From CAYRWR01 sp964428015 (lineage in GTDB: Bacteria; Spirochaetota; Brevinematia; Brevinematales; CAYRWR01), in the NCBI GenBank assembly GCA_964428015.1, contig CAYRWR010000020.1:3846-67845 (forward strand): DNA of 64,000 bases. Direction: 5' to 3'. The number at the start of each line of letters is the position of its first letter. Position 1 is the stretch's first letter. The notes beneath the pieces were generated by a model. The model ran no database searches and was not told the origin of the DNA. It saw only the letters and a program-made list of their open reading frames with translations. The position numbers and the translations under genes are program-made. Below are positions 26,136 through 34,565 of this stretch, one piece after another.

Positions 26136-26603
26136 ATGTTATTGGATGTGGCCATCACGGGAAACGTACAAAAATTTAAAGAGGCTTTGGAAAACCAGGA
26201 AAATGTGAATACAAAGGATGAGAATGGACAATCAGTGCTGTCTATAGTTTCCAAATTGCGTCCTGATCTGGTAAAAATCTTAATCCGTAATGGCGTGGAT
26301 GTAAATCTGGCGGACGATAATTTGATTACTCCACTTCATTGGGCTGTGGAATATGACAATGATGAAATTGTGGAGCTATTATTACAGAATGGTGCTAACC
26401 CCGGGGTTTTGGATTCTTTGGGTGAAAGGCCGCTGCACTGGGCGGCCTGGACCGGACACATCCGATCAGCGAAAGTCCTGCTGAAATATGACAGGGAGGT
26501 GCTATTTGAAAACTGCGGGGGATTTACTCCGATTGATCTGGCAGTACAACAAGAGCACCATGATTTAGCAGAATTACTCCAGACCTATATCACAAAAAAA
26601 TAG
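26136..26603 (+). CDS. Ankyrin-repeat protein
   Basis: A 155-residue protein made almost wholly of ankyrin repeats of 33 residues: SVLSIVSKLRPDLVKILIRN, TPLHWAVEYDNDEIVELLLQ, RPLHWAAWTGHIRSAKVLLK and FTPIDLAVQQEHHDLAELLQ. It has no signal peptide and is probably a cytoplasmic protein-binding scaffold. The ATG at 26136 has AAAGGAG 8 bases upstream; longer in-frame extensions to 25875 would run through the divergent der promoter region and are rejected. The 280-base gap to der holds both promoters. Confidence 0.85.
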   Translation: MLLDVAITGNVQKFKEALENQENVNTKDENGQSVLSIVSKLRPDLVKILIRNGVDVNLADDNLITPLHWAVEYDNDEIVELLLQNGANPGVLDSLGERPLHWAAWTGHIRSAKVLLKYDREVLFENCGGFTPIDLAVQQEHHDLAELLQTYITKK

Positions 26604-26663
26604 CTGTATCTCTGCATTATTCCCACCTTGTTTTCGAAATATTAAGGTTGAGATCGGGTCTGT

Positions 26664-27623
26664 TTAACTCTCCTGAGGTACCCTTAACACAATCTTTCCC
26701 CGGGTATGTCCCGCTTCCACTTCAGCCTGGGCTTCCCGGTATTCATGCCAGCCGTATACTTTCTGCAGGACTACTTCCAGTTCTCCGTCTTCATAGAGGT
26801 AGCACAATTCTTCCAGCTCCCGGCTGTCCGGCTCCACAAAGACATATTTAAAACTGATATCCGCCCGTGTGGACTTTAACTGCTCCGGCTTCACCAATAA
26901 AGAAACCACTTTGCCGCCGGTTTTGACCCAGGCCTGAGCTTCTTCCGCGGTATCACCCCCTCTCAGATCAAAAATCAGGTCAAATCCGTCGGGAAATTTT
27001 CTCTTTATCTGTTCCCCTAAAGGGCCTTCTTTATAATCCAGAAAATGTGTGGCTCCCAGGTCCCGGGCATAACCCTCTCGGGCACGGCCCGCTACCGCGG
27101 TGACTTCAGCACCGCGAATCCGTCCCAGTTGTATGGCATAGGTGCCCACACCTCCGGTGGCACCCAGAATCAGCAAGGATTGGTCCGTGACCAGCTGGCC
27201 GGCGTCAAACAGGCTCTGATAGGCTGTCAATCCCGCCAGGGGGAGACCTGCGGCTTGTTCGTGGCTCATAGTGGAGGGTTTGGCCACCAGATAGCATTCC
27301 GGCAGGGTGATATATTGAGCATAAGTGCCGTCATGGATCTCCTGCCGGCGGGCATATCCCAGGACAGCCTGTCCCACCTGGAAGCGCCGGGCTCCGTATC
27401 CCCGTTTTACAACCGTCCCGGAGAGGTCCCACCCCATTGTGATGGGGAAACGGTTAGGCATACGGTCTTTTAATTTACCTTCCCTGATCTTACAGTCCAC
27501 CGGGTTGACTCCCGCGGCCCTGATCTGTACCAGGACTTCACCTTCACCCGGTTCACGCATCTCCAGGTCCATTTCTTCCAGCATTTCAGTTCCGCCGTAT
27601 TGTTTTATGGCAATTGCTTTCAT
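26664..27623 (-). CDS. Zinc-independent MDR-family quinone oxidoreductase-like enzyme
   Basis: NADP-dependent alcohol dehydrogenase/quinone reductase superfamily, 319 residues. It has the N-terminal GroES-like domain (GEVLVQIRAAGVNPVDCKIREG), LPLAGLTAYQSLFD and the Rossmann motif LILGATGGVGTYAIQLGR. It lacks the cysteine cluster of zinc alcohol dehydrogenases, as expected for this branch. Substrate unknown. Transcribed divergently from the CBM21 lipoprotein at 27845. Confidence 0.9.
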   Translation of the reverse strand: MKAIAIKQYGGTEMLEEMDLEMREPGEGEVLVQIRAAGVNPVDCKIREGKLKDRMPNRFPITMGWDLSGTVVKRGYGARRFQVGQAVLGYARRQEIHDGTYAQYITLPECYLVAKPSTMSHEQAAGLPLAGLTAYQSLFDAGQLVTDQSLLILGATGGVGTYAIQLGRIRGAEVTAVAGRAREGYARDLGATHFLDYKEGPLGEQIKRKFPDGFDLIFDLRGGDTAEEAQAWVKTGGKVVSLLVKPEQLKSTRADISFKYVFVEPDSRELEELCYLYEDGELEVVLQKVYGWHEYREAQAEVEAGHTRGKIVLRVPQES

Positions 27624-27740
27624 TTTTTCCTCCCTGATATACCAGAACCTGGTTTCATGTTAGCATAAAGGCAGTTACCTTTCAAGATTTCATGGCTTCC
27701 GAACATAGAAAAACCATCTTTGCGGCGATTATTTGCATAT

Positions 27741-27763
27741 TTATGCACCCATTTAGTGCATAA
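27741..27763. promoter_or_regulatory. Perfect inverted repeat TTATGCAC-N7-GTGCATAA
   Basis: Eight-base perfect arms (27741-27748 and 27756-27763) in the divergent gap between the oxidoreductase and the CBM21 lipoprotein, 24 bases upstream of the latter's -35 box. Probable binding site for a dimeric regulator. Confidence 0.5.
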
Positions 27764-27786
27764 AACACTACATATCTACAAAAATT

Positions 27787-27815
27787 TTGACATAAAAGCG
27801 CTTACAATTTATACT
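27787..27815 (+). promoter_or_regulatory. Strong promoter with cre/LacI-type operator in the spacer
   Basis: TTGACA (27787-27792), 17-base spacer, TATACT (27810-27815). The spacer holds ATAAAAGCGCTTACA (27792-27806), which matches the catabolite-responsive consensus WTGNAARCGNWWNCA at all but one position and contains the palindrome AAGCGCTT. A LacI/CcpA/MalR-type repressor bound here would block polymerase. Confidence 0.6.
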
Positions 27816-27844
27816 ATTCGCCAGAAAATTCAAAAGGAGTCAAT

Positions 27845-28708
27845 ATGAAGAAGTTTGTTGTGGTTCTTTCTGTTCTGGCTGGTCTTATGACCGCTTGTAG
27901 TGTAAATCCCGGCGTGGACAACCTGGATGGTAGTGCCAATGTTCTGGCCAGCGCCAATAATATGATCGACCTGGTAAAGTCTGATGTCACCAATCTGGGC
28001 TCTACCGGCATCCCTTACACCACCTATTGCAACCTCACCGGTAAGATCAAGGTGAAAAATGTGGCTTATAACAAAGTGGTATGGGTACATGTTTATTCTG
28101 TGGGTGCCCCTATGGGATATACCCGCGCTGCTGACGGCTGGTATGATGTGCCTGCTACCTATAGCGGCCCTGCTGAATCCGGCTATGAATACTGGTCTTT
28201 CACTGTGCCTACTACTCTTTACAAGGGCGGACAGGGCAGTTTCCCCCTGTTTAAATATGTCCTGGCTTATACCGTTAACGGACAGACCTGGTGGGACAAT
28301 AACGGCGGTCTGAACTACAAAGATGCTGTACCTGTCTTCAAAATGGTCGGCCTGAAAAGCGCCGGATACTGGACTGCTTCTCACCCCAGTCTCTACACCA
28401 TGAACCACATCCTGGAAGGTAAAGTCCTGGTTAAAAATGTGTCATACAATAAAGAAGTATCTATCCGTTATGTGGGCAGCGACGGCCTGTGGCATGATGC
28501 TCCTGCTACCTACTATGCTCCTGACTACTATTATGGTAATTATGAAATCTGGTCTTTCAACATCGTCACTCCTGTGTACAAAGTTCCCCCTACCGATTTC
28601 TATCGTTTCGCCATCCGCTACAAAGTCAATGGTGTGGAATACTGGGACAATAACGGCGGTTCTGACTACCGTGCTTCCAGTTTCAGCAAAGGTTTCACCA
28701 ACATCTAA
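27845..28708 (+). CDS. Lipoprotein with two CBM21 starch-binding domains
   Basis: A 287-residue lipoprotein with lipobox MTAC. Two CBM21-like modules follow in tandem: module 1 (~60-155) runs from GKIKVKNVAYNKVVWVHVY to NGQTWWDNNGGLNY, module 2 (~190-280) from GKVLVKNVSYNKEVSIRYV to NGVEYWDNNGGSDY. The K-N-x-x-Y-N-K and WDNNGG boxes are the best family signatures. No catalytic domain. It is probably an envelope receptor for starch or glycogen. AAAGGAG lies before the ATG; a consensus promoter with a cre-like operator suggests carbohydrate control. Own terminator downstream. Confidence 0.8.
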   Translation: MKKFVVVLSVLAGLMTACSVNPGVDNLDGSANVLASANNMIDLVKSDVTNLGSTGIPYTTYCNLTGKIKVKNVAYNKVVWVHVYSVGAPMGYTRAADGWYDVPATYSGPAESGYEYWSFTVPTTLYKGGQGSFPLFKYVLAYTVNGQTWWDNNGGLNYKDAVPVFKMVGLKSAGYWTASHPSLYTMNHILEGKVLVKNVSYNKEVSIRYVGSDGLWHDAPATYYAPDYYYGNYEIWSFNIVTPVYKVPPTDFYRFAIRYKVNGVEYWDNNGGSDYRASSFSKGFTNI

Positions 28709-28726
28709 TAATTCCCAATACTTTTC

Positions 28727-28760
28727 AGAAGGGCTGTCATATTGACAGCCCTTCTTTTTT
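28727..28760 (+). terminator. Terminator of the two-domain CBM21 lipoprotein
   Basis: AGAAGGGCTGTCA (28727-28739) pairs perfectly with TGACAGCCCTTCT (28743-28755) around a 3-base loop, followed by T. Confidence 0.92.
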
Positions 28761-28782
28761 TAGATTTATGGATTAATAGTGA

Positions 28783-28788
28783 TATAAT
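28783..28788 (+). promoter_or_regulatory. -10 box placed for a leaderless transcript
   Basis: Perfect TATAAT ends 6 bases before the ATG at 28795, so transcription should begin at or next to the A of the start codon. No ribosome binding site is present. The -35 is weak (TTAGAT at 28760-28765, 17-base spacer). Confidence 0.5.
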
Positions 28789-28794
28789 AGTACT

Positions 28795-29439
28795 ATGCAT
28801 AGTAAATTAGAAGTAGATTCTACCCGTCAGAATTATGACCGCTTGAGCCGCTGGTATGATTTATTTTCAGGCAGTGAACACCCTTTTAAAATGCAGGGGT
28901 TAAAGATGCTGGCGCCCGGGACACAGGAAGAGATTCTGGAAATAGGCTGTGGTACCGGAAAATTGCTGGTGGAGCTGGCCAGAAATGCCGGGCATGTCAC
29001 TGGTCTGGATATTTCTCCGGGAATGCTGTCTGTCTGCCGACGGCGCCTGGATCATCTGAAGACGGCCCTCCACAATATCACCCTGCTGGAAGGTGACGCC
29101 AGGAATATACCAGTTGAGGATCTCAGTATAGATGGAATATTCGCGGCGTTTACCCTGGAGTTATTTCCACCTTCAGATATGCAAGAAGTACTGGACGAAT
29201 GCCGCAGAATACTACGACCCGGGGGCAGATTGGTCACAGTTAGTCTCAGTGATCAGGGACGTCAGGGCCTGATGTACAGGTTATATCAATGGACAAGGCG
29301 ACACTGGCCCCATGTAGTAGACTGCAGGCCCATACATAGCAGGGGATTATTGCAGGAAGCTGGGTTTGTTGTGACAGATCACACCTTTCAGAGGATGTGG
29401 GGCCTGGGAGTGGATATTACCAGTGCCCAAAAATCATAA
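28795..29439 (+). CDS. Class I SAM-dependent methyltransferase (UbiE-like)
   Basis: A 214-residue soluble methyltransferase: the N-terminal STRQNYDRLSRWYD box, motif I ILEIGCGTGKLL, motif II VTGLDISPGML, EGDARNIP and ILRPGGRLVTVSLS. The fold and YDRLSRWYD start resemble UbiE/COQ5, but the substrate is not determinable. No in-frame alternative start exists between an upstream TGA (28780) and motif I that would keep the conserved N terminus, so ATG 28795 is nearly forced. With the -10 box 6 bases away, the mRNA is probably leaderless. The DUF1295 gene follows after 75 bases and has its own strong ribosome binding site. Confidence 0.88.
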   Translation: MHSKLEVDSTRQNYDRLSRWYDLFSGSEHPFKMQGLKMLAPGTQEEILEIGCGTGKLLVELARNAGHVTGLDISPGMLSVCRRRLDHLKTALHNITLLEGDARNIPVEDLSIDGIFAAFTLELFPPSDMQEVLDECRRILRPGGRLVTVSLSDQGRQGLMYRLYQWTRRHWPHVVDCRPIHSRGLLQEAGFVVTDHTFQRMWGLGVDITSAQKS

Positions 29440-29514
29440 AAATTGCAGTGACCTATGTCTTGACCTCAACCAGGATAGATGTTATCTTAAAGTTTATCCA
29501 GGGAGGAAGTCAAC

Positions 29515-30279
29515 ATGTCGTTGTGGTTAGGGTTTTCAGCTATTGTCCTGTTTATTTTTATTACTCTGGTTTTCATATTAGCTCAGTGGCTGCGTGACAA
29601 TTCCATCATAGATGTCTTCTGGGGGCTGGGTTTTATCCTGGTCACTGCGGTATTCTGGCTGGTCGATCCTATACCCCACTGGAACAAAGTGATCATCAGT
29701 GCCATGCTGCTGCTGTGGGGCAGCCGTCTCTCCCTGCATATCCTGCTGCGCAAATGGGGCCAGCCCGAAGACTTCCGCTATGCCCAGTGGAGAAAAGACT
29801 GGGGTAAACTGTTTCTGCTGCGTTCATTTTTCCAGGTGTTCCTGCTGCAGGGTATCCTGATGTGGGCTATGCTGCTGCCGGTATATTTTGCCATGACCGG
29901 TTCTAAAATATCCCTGCCCTGGTTTATTTCCGGGGGTGTACTTTTTCTGAGCGGATTTCTTCTGGAAAGTATCGGCGATGCCCAGATGACCCGTTTCAGA
30001 AAGGATCCTGCCAACCGTGGACATATCATCCAGACCGGTTTGTGGTCGGTCAGCCGTCACCCTAATTATCTGGGTGAGATATTGATGTGGTGGGGAATAG
30101 GCCTGATAGCACTTCCTTTCAGCTGGGCTTCCCTGGTCAGCCCCATTATTATTACCTTCCTGCTGAATTTTGTATCCGGGGTCCCTATGCTGGAGAAAAA
30201 ATTCCTGGATCATCCCGACTGGCCGGAGTACGCACGACGGGTGTCCCGACTGCTTCCCTGGCTGGGGAAAAAAGGGTAG
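29515..30279 (+). CDS. DUF1295 membrane protein (steroid 5-alpha-reductase/ICMT-like)
   Basis: A 254-residue integral membrane protein with about six spans. The signatures are IIDVFWGLGFI near the N terminus, RFRKDPANRGHIIQTGLWSVSRHPNYLGE split over two lines of the motif, and WWGIGL; these are the cofactor-binding residues of the DUF1295/3-oxo-5-alpha-steroid 4-dehydrogenase group. It is probably an NADPH-dependent reductase or a methyltransferase of isoprenoid/steroid-like lipids. GGGAGGAAG precedes the ATG. It may act with the methyltransferase upstream; this is inference. Confidence 0.85.
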   Translation: MSLWLGFSAIVLFIFITLVFILAQWLRDNSIIDVFWGLGFILVTAVFWLVDPIPHWNKVIISAMLLLWGSRLSLHILLRKWGQPEDFRYAQWRKDWGKLFLLRSFFQVFLLQGILMWAMLLPVYFAMTGSKISLPWFISGGVLFLSGFLLESIGDAQMTRFRKDPANRGHIIQTGLWSVSRHPNYLGEILMWWGIGLIALPFSWASLVSPIIITFLLNFVSGVPMLEKKFLDHPDWPEYARRVSRLLPWLGKKG

Positions 30280-30945
30280 GCTATCTCTTGGCTCTATAGC
30301 ATTACATGTCGGTAAAAAAGGATCTGTAGACGAAGAAAAGAACATTTTTTGAAAAAGGTATATATATTTTTTCAACAAAATAATTGTCTGTACTGGCATA
30401 ACTGACAAAAAACTGAGCACTAAACAGTCCAACATTGCGTAACTCTCAGCTGTAGAATACCCTGTACCGAGTCTGAAGGACTGTTCTGCTCCGTTAACTG
30501 TTCCATAGTCTGTGCTCTTAAGGGGTAACCTACCACACTCTACACCCCCCTGAAGCGCCAGCGTAAGGCATTTACCCCGCTTATAGCAGTTAACAAGCTC
30601 TTCCCCCAGTCCTTCACTCGAGGCATTGTGGCGCACGAAAAAGAAGGCTTTTCTTTGCCAAGCGTTTCTTTTGGCCGACAAAAGAAATGCGGAGAGCCAC
30701 CGGGTTTTCTCCCGGAATCATGATTTCGTGGCATAGTACAAAGGCTGATAAGTTAGGACACTTACCAATATAAAGTGCAAAGGAAACAACATGTTTTTCT
30801 AATTCATGCTACAAAAGTCATTCTATACGCTCATAAACGATCCAAACAATATTTATAATAATTCTCGTATAGACGATTTCCTAAGCTAATATTATAATAA
30901 CATCACAAATTAGCCATTCAGCAAAAGAAAACAAGGACAACCTAC
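30280..30945. other. Non-coding stretch with hairpins
   Basis: About 665 bases without a credible gene. It contains two hairpins: 30662-30690, where GCGTTTCTTTTG pairs with CAAAAGAAATGC around GCCGA with one wobble, and 30700-30715, where CCGGG pairs with CCCGG. The surrounding AAGAAGGCTTTTCTTTGCC wording resembles dispersed intergenic repeats known in other bacteria. No tRNA or promoter could be assigned; possibly a decayed insertion. Confidence 0.4.
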
Positions 30946-31788
30946 ATGCTGCTCCTCCTGGCCCGGGTCCTGATCGGACCTTTTACCAATCTCTACCAGA
31001 AAAAACTCATCCTCAAGGGAGTACACCCGGTGTTTGTGGTATTTATCACCAGCCTGGGCTTAGGTCTGTTGGTATTGCCCCTGGCTTTACTGATGAATTT
31101 TCACTCTTTGAGCCGGGGATTCTGGATCAGCATCACCCTGGCTTCAATGATAGACGCGCTGGGTAATATCCTGATGGTGAAATCCCTGCAGACCACGGAG
31201 CTGTCGGTGTTCGGCCCGGTGAACTCCTTTAAGCCCGGCATCGCCATGCTCTTAGCCTGGCTGCTCCTGGGAGAAGTGCCCGGAATGTGGGGTCTGATCG
31301 GTCTGGGGGTAATACTGGCGGGTAGTGTGCTCCTGACCTGGCAGCCGGGTACTCCCTGGAAGCTGTCCCGGGGACTGCTCTACCGTGTGGGAGGTATAGT
31401 CCTGTCCAGCCTGGGGGCGGTGTTTTCAAAACAGGCTGTCAACCAATCCGATCCGGGGACAGCTATGATTTTCTGGACCCTACTGGCATTGCCCGGGCTG
31501 GGTGTGTACCTACTACTGGACCGTAAGGGTGCCCGACGCAGTCTGGATGTGCTGCAGGGGCGGACTCCCGAACCACTGCTGCTGGTCCTGCTCTACGGCC
31601 TGATGCAGTACCTGACCCTACAGTGCTTCCGGATCACCCTGGTAGGTTACGCCCTGGCGGTATTTCAATTATCAACCTTGATTTCCCTGTTCCTGGGTTA
31701 CCGAGTGTTTAAAGAGGGTGGTATAGTCAGAAAAATCATCAGCGCATTGGTCATGATTGGAGGAGCCTTGCTCATCGTGTTGCGGTGA
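30946..31788 (+). CDS. EamA/DMT-superfamily transporter
   Basis: A 280-residue inner-membrane protein with about ten spans in two five-span halves, typical of drug/metabolite exporters. Recognisable parts are the first-half end LLAWLLLGEVPGMWGLIGLGVILAGSVLL split by a Pro-Gly turn and the second-half YALAVFQLSTLISLFLGY followed by GALLIVLR. Substrate unknown. AAGGA before the ATG. The Rieske oxygenase starts 70 bases after its stop. Confidence 0.85.
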   Translation: MLLLLARVLIGPFTNLYQKKLILKGVHPVFVVFITSLGLGLLVLPLALLMNFHSLSRGFWISITLASMIDALGNILMVKSLQTTELSVFGPVNSFKPGIAMLLAWLLLGEVPGMWGLIGLGVILAGSVLLTWQPGTPWKLSRGLLYRVGGIVLSSLGAVFSKQAVNQSDPGTAMIFWTLLALPGLGVYLLLDRKGARRSLDVLQGRTPEPLLLVLLYGLMQYLTLQCFRITLVGYALAVFQLSTLISLFLGYRVFKEGGIVRKIISALVMIGGALLIVLR

Positions 31789-31858
31789 CTTATCTTTGAA
31801 AAACTGGCAGAAAACAAAACAGCCGTTTATAATCTGGTAAAACTCAAAGGAAAATACT

Positions 31859-32833
31859 ATGATTCGAAACCAATGGTACGCGGTACTCAACTCACGGGAA
31901 GTGAAAAAAAACCGTCTCATGGGAGTGACCCGCCTGGGAGAGAAACTGGTATTGTGGAGGGATCAGGCGGGCCTGCACTGCATCGCCGATCAGTGCGCCC
32001 ACCGGGGAGCCTCGCTGTGCCAGGGTAAGCTGGTAGAAGAACAGCTGCAGTGTCCCTTTCACGGCTTCCGCTATGATGGGACGGGGAGGGTCACCCTGAT
32101 ACCGGCTAACGGCAAAAACAACCCGGTAGGGGAACAATACCGGGTCCATAGTTATCCGGTGCACGAAGCCCAGGGATTTATCTGGATCTGGTGGGGAGAA
32201 GGCAAGCCCTCACCCGCAGAACCGCCCTTTTTTGAGAATATCGATGGCCGTCTGGGATATGCCGAAGTACCTGACCCCTGGCATATTCATTACAGCCGGG
32301 TCATTGAGAACCAGCTGGATGTGGTGCATTTACCCTTTGTCCATCATAATACCATCGGGCGGGGCAACCGAACCGTGGTAGACGGCCCCCGGGTGGAGTG
32401 GAAGGACCATGATAAATTTCATCTGTTTGTGTTTAACCGGGTGGATGACGGACGCCCGCCACTTAAACCTTCCGAACTGGGGATTCGGGAGAGCGCGGTT
32501 CATCTGGAGTTTATTTTCCCTAATTTGTGGCAGAACTATATCGCTCCGGTGGTGCGGGTGATAGCCTTCTTTGTCCCGGTGGATGAAGAACACACCATAC
32601 TATACCTGCGTTTCTACGCCGGATTCACCCCCTGGAAATGGCTCAACACCCTGTTCGCCTGGCTGGCTATGCCCTTTAACCTCATCGTGGCGCACCAGGA
32701 CCGCAGAATAGTGCAGAATCAGAAACCTGGGGCCTCCAGCTATAAAATGAATGAAAAGCTTATACCCGGCGACTATCCCATCGTGGAATACCGCCGCCGC
32801 CGTGATGAACTCATGAAAGGGGTAAAAAAATGA
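31859..32833 (+). CDS. Rieske non-heme iron oxygenase, catalytic subunit
   Basis: A 324-residue oxygenase resembling vanillate demethylase/pheophorbide oxygenase types. The [2Fe-2S] Rieske site is CAHRGASLCQGK and QCPFHGF (C-x-H, 16 residues, C-x2-H) at about 44-65. The mononuclear iron site is NQLDVVHLPFVHH around 145-160. It needs a separate reductase, which is not adjacent. Dioxygen use is notable beside rubrerythrin elsewhere in the window and suggests at least microaerobic life. The last codons overlap the cyclophilin-like gene (ATGA). Confidence 0.9.
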   Translation: MIRNQWYAVLNSREVKKNRLMGVTRLGEKLVLWRDQAGLHCIADQCAHRGASLCQGKLVEEQLQCPFHGFRYDGTGRVTLIPANGKNNPVGEQYRVHSYPVHEAQGFIWIWWGEGKPSPAEPPFFENIDGRLGYAEVPDPWHIHYSRVIENQLDVVHLPFVHHNTIGRGNRTVVDGPRVEWKDHDKFHLFVFNRVDDGRPPLKPSELGIRESAVHLEFIFPNLWQNYIAPVVRVIAFFVPVDEEHTILYLRFYAGFTPWKWLNTLFAWLAMPFNLIVAHQDRRIVQNQKPGASSYKMNEKLIPGDYPIVEYRRRRDELMKGVKK

Positions 32834-33174
32834 AAATAGTACTGGACTTTGGTGCTTTTCAGCTCAATGCTGAACTGTTTGAAGATCACCCTGTAGCACA
32901 GCGCTACTACCGGGAGCTGCCCCATACCATCCGGCTGACCCAGTGGGGCGGGGAGCTGTACGGCCCCATAGACGCGGACCTGGGGACATATCATCCTGTG
33001 CCTGTGATCCCTGCCGGGGGCCTGGCCTATACCAACCAGGGCAACTACCTGTGTGTGTTTTTCGGCCAGACTCCAGCCTGGGCGGTGGAGTACATCGGAC
33101 GGATAGAGGTCGGCTGGGAAAAACTCCGTCAGGCCAAGGGGTTGGTGAGCATGGAAGTGAAGAAAAGAATATAA
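32830..33174 (+). CDS. Cyclophilin-like fold protein (PF04126 type)
   Basis: A 114-residue protein. NAELFEDHPVAQRYYRELP, TQWGGELYGPID and YLCVFFGQTPAWAVEYIGRIE match the bacterial cyclophilin-like family formerly called DUF369. Real prolyl isomerase residues are not evident, so enzymatic activity is doubtful. Its ATG lies in the TGA-overlap (ATGA) of the Rieske oxygenase gene, so the two are translated together; a role in that oxygenase's function is inference. Confidence 0.82.
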   Translation: MKIVLDFGAFQLNAELFEDHPVAQRYYRELPHTIRLTQWGGELYGPIDADLGTYHPVPVIPAGGLAYTNQGNYLCVFFGQTPAWAVEYIGRIEVGWEKLRQAKGLVSMEVKKRI

Positions 33175-33510
33175 GCTTAAAAATTTTGTATTAGATAGGT
33201 TGAGATTTCAGGTTTACTGACATCGGTAGTTCTTAAAATCATTTCAATTATTAACAAGACCATAAGTTCAATCAATGAATTCTGACTGTATTAAGTTTTG
33301 ATATTAATCACATGCATTCATACTCTTATTGACCGTGTATTTTAAAAAGCGGACCTATTATCCATAAAACATGACAAAACTCCTATGGAAAAACCCGAAA
33401 ACATGACAGCAGTCCTATTGAAACAGCCTGGTGTACTGCGATATACTTATCCATCCTGAGTGTCAGGAACAATAACATCATTGGAAAAAATTGATAAGGA
33501 GGAAAAACCA
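33175..33510. other. Non-coding stretch with a 32-base-spaced direct repeat
   Basis: Holds two copies of AAACATGACANNANTCCTATNGAAA, at 33367-33391 and 33399-33423, offset by 32 bases. Such repeats can be regulator sites or an insertion-sequence end. A ribosome binding site AAGGAGG precedes the gene at 33511. Nothing else seen. Confidence 0.45.
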
Positions 33511-34509
33511 ATGAAAAATGTAAAAGGATTAGTGTTGTTAACAGTGTTATGGGTGTTGTCAGCCTGTGGAGGTCTGGTTGATACCAGTACTGAGCAGCAG
33601 GAAGTAATCAGTGGAAATGGAGGGACTTTAAAACTCTCTATCAATCCTGGAATTCCCGCAAATCAGGGAATCAGTGTAGAAGAATTCACAGTCATTTCTG
33701 TAGATGTTGCACTTATTGATATTGCTACCTCTTTAACTGTGCAGACCCTTACCTGGTATGCGGTGCAGGGACAGACTACCTTTAATGTAGCGGTAGGTAC
33801 CCCTGGAGATTTCAAGGTACTGGTGACACACCATGGTACCAATGTTAACAGCAGTAAAGCTATGAGTGAATCAGTCAATGTTCAGATTAAGCCCATGCTG
33901 ATTACTGTGATAAACCTGGTTCCCGGATATATAGGTACCATTGATGTAAAAGATGTTCCTGCTGTTCAGTATCTGTATGTAGCCAACGCAGATTTTTCCA
34001 GAAATACTACCGGGACAGCCTTCCCCAATAACTGGACCAATCTCAGCACCTGGAATGCTCCGGTATATCTGGCTGTAAATGACGGGCACTATGGCGTGGT
34101 CAATTTTAATCAATCTGTAAATGGCGGACAGGGTATGACCCAGATCCTGCCTTCTGCTTTGCCTCTCACTAAAGTACACACTTTAACCCTTGATTTCAAA
34201 ATCGTGTCTGCCTCTTTGACAGGAGACGGCTGGTATGCCACCAGTCCTGAAGCCCCTATGGTGGTGACTCTTACTTTTACAAAAAGCGGAGCTCCCAATT
34301 ATTATTTCCAGAGATTTTATAATTATACCCACGATTCAGATTCCCCTTCCAATCCTAATTTTGAGCTTGTGGCACAAAATTCCTGGATCACCAAAACTTA
34401 TACCACTACTATGATGGGTATACCCAGCGGTTATGCATTCAAGAGTATTTCCGTGGGTAGTTCCGGTCATTCCAGAAATACCTATGTGGACAAGGCGTTG
34501 TTCGAGTAA
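33511..34509 (+). CDS. Lipoprotein with C-terminal beta-sandwich-like region, unknown
   Basis: A 332-residue lipoprotein: signal peptide, lipobox LSACG, then a beta-rich domain to ~140 (GTLKLSINPG, LITVINLVPGYIG) and a second region from ~155 with FSRNTTGTAFPNNWTNLS and a C terminus ISVGSSGHSRNTYVDKALFE. The second region looks like a carbohydrate-binding or jelly-roll sandwich (an A-D-F-S-x-N opening and aromatic strands), but no family is certain. The ATG at 33511 follows AAGGAGG and is preferred to 33460. It has its own terminator. Confidence 0.65.
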   Translation: MKNVKGLVLLTVLWVLSACGGLVDTSTEQQEVISGNGGTLKLSINPGIPANQGISVEEFTVISVDVALIDIATSLTVQTLTWYAVQGQTTFNVAVGTPGDFKVLVTHHGTNVNSSKAMSESVNVQIKPMLITVINLVPGYIGTIDVKDVPAVQYLYVANADFSRNTTGTAFPNNWTNLSTWNAPVYLAVNDGHYGVVNFNQSVNGGQGMTQILPSALPLTKVHTLTLDFKIVSASLTGDGWYATSPEAPMVVTLTFTKSGAPNYYFQRFYNYTHDSDSPSNPNFELVAQNSWITKTYTTTMMGIPSGYAFKSISVGSSGHSRNTYVDKALFE

Positions 34510-34526
34510 ATTTTCACTTTATAATA

Positions 34527-34557
34527 AACCGGCAGTTACAGCTGCCGGTTTTTTTAT
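34527..34557 (+). terminator. Bidirectional-looking terminator
   Basis: AACCGGCAG (34527-34535) pairs with CTGCCGGTT (34542-34550), followed by T. It lies between the convergent lipoprotein and treS genes and can serve both. Confidence 0.88.
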
Positions 34558-34565
34558 TTATTGTG

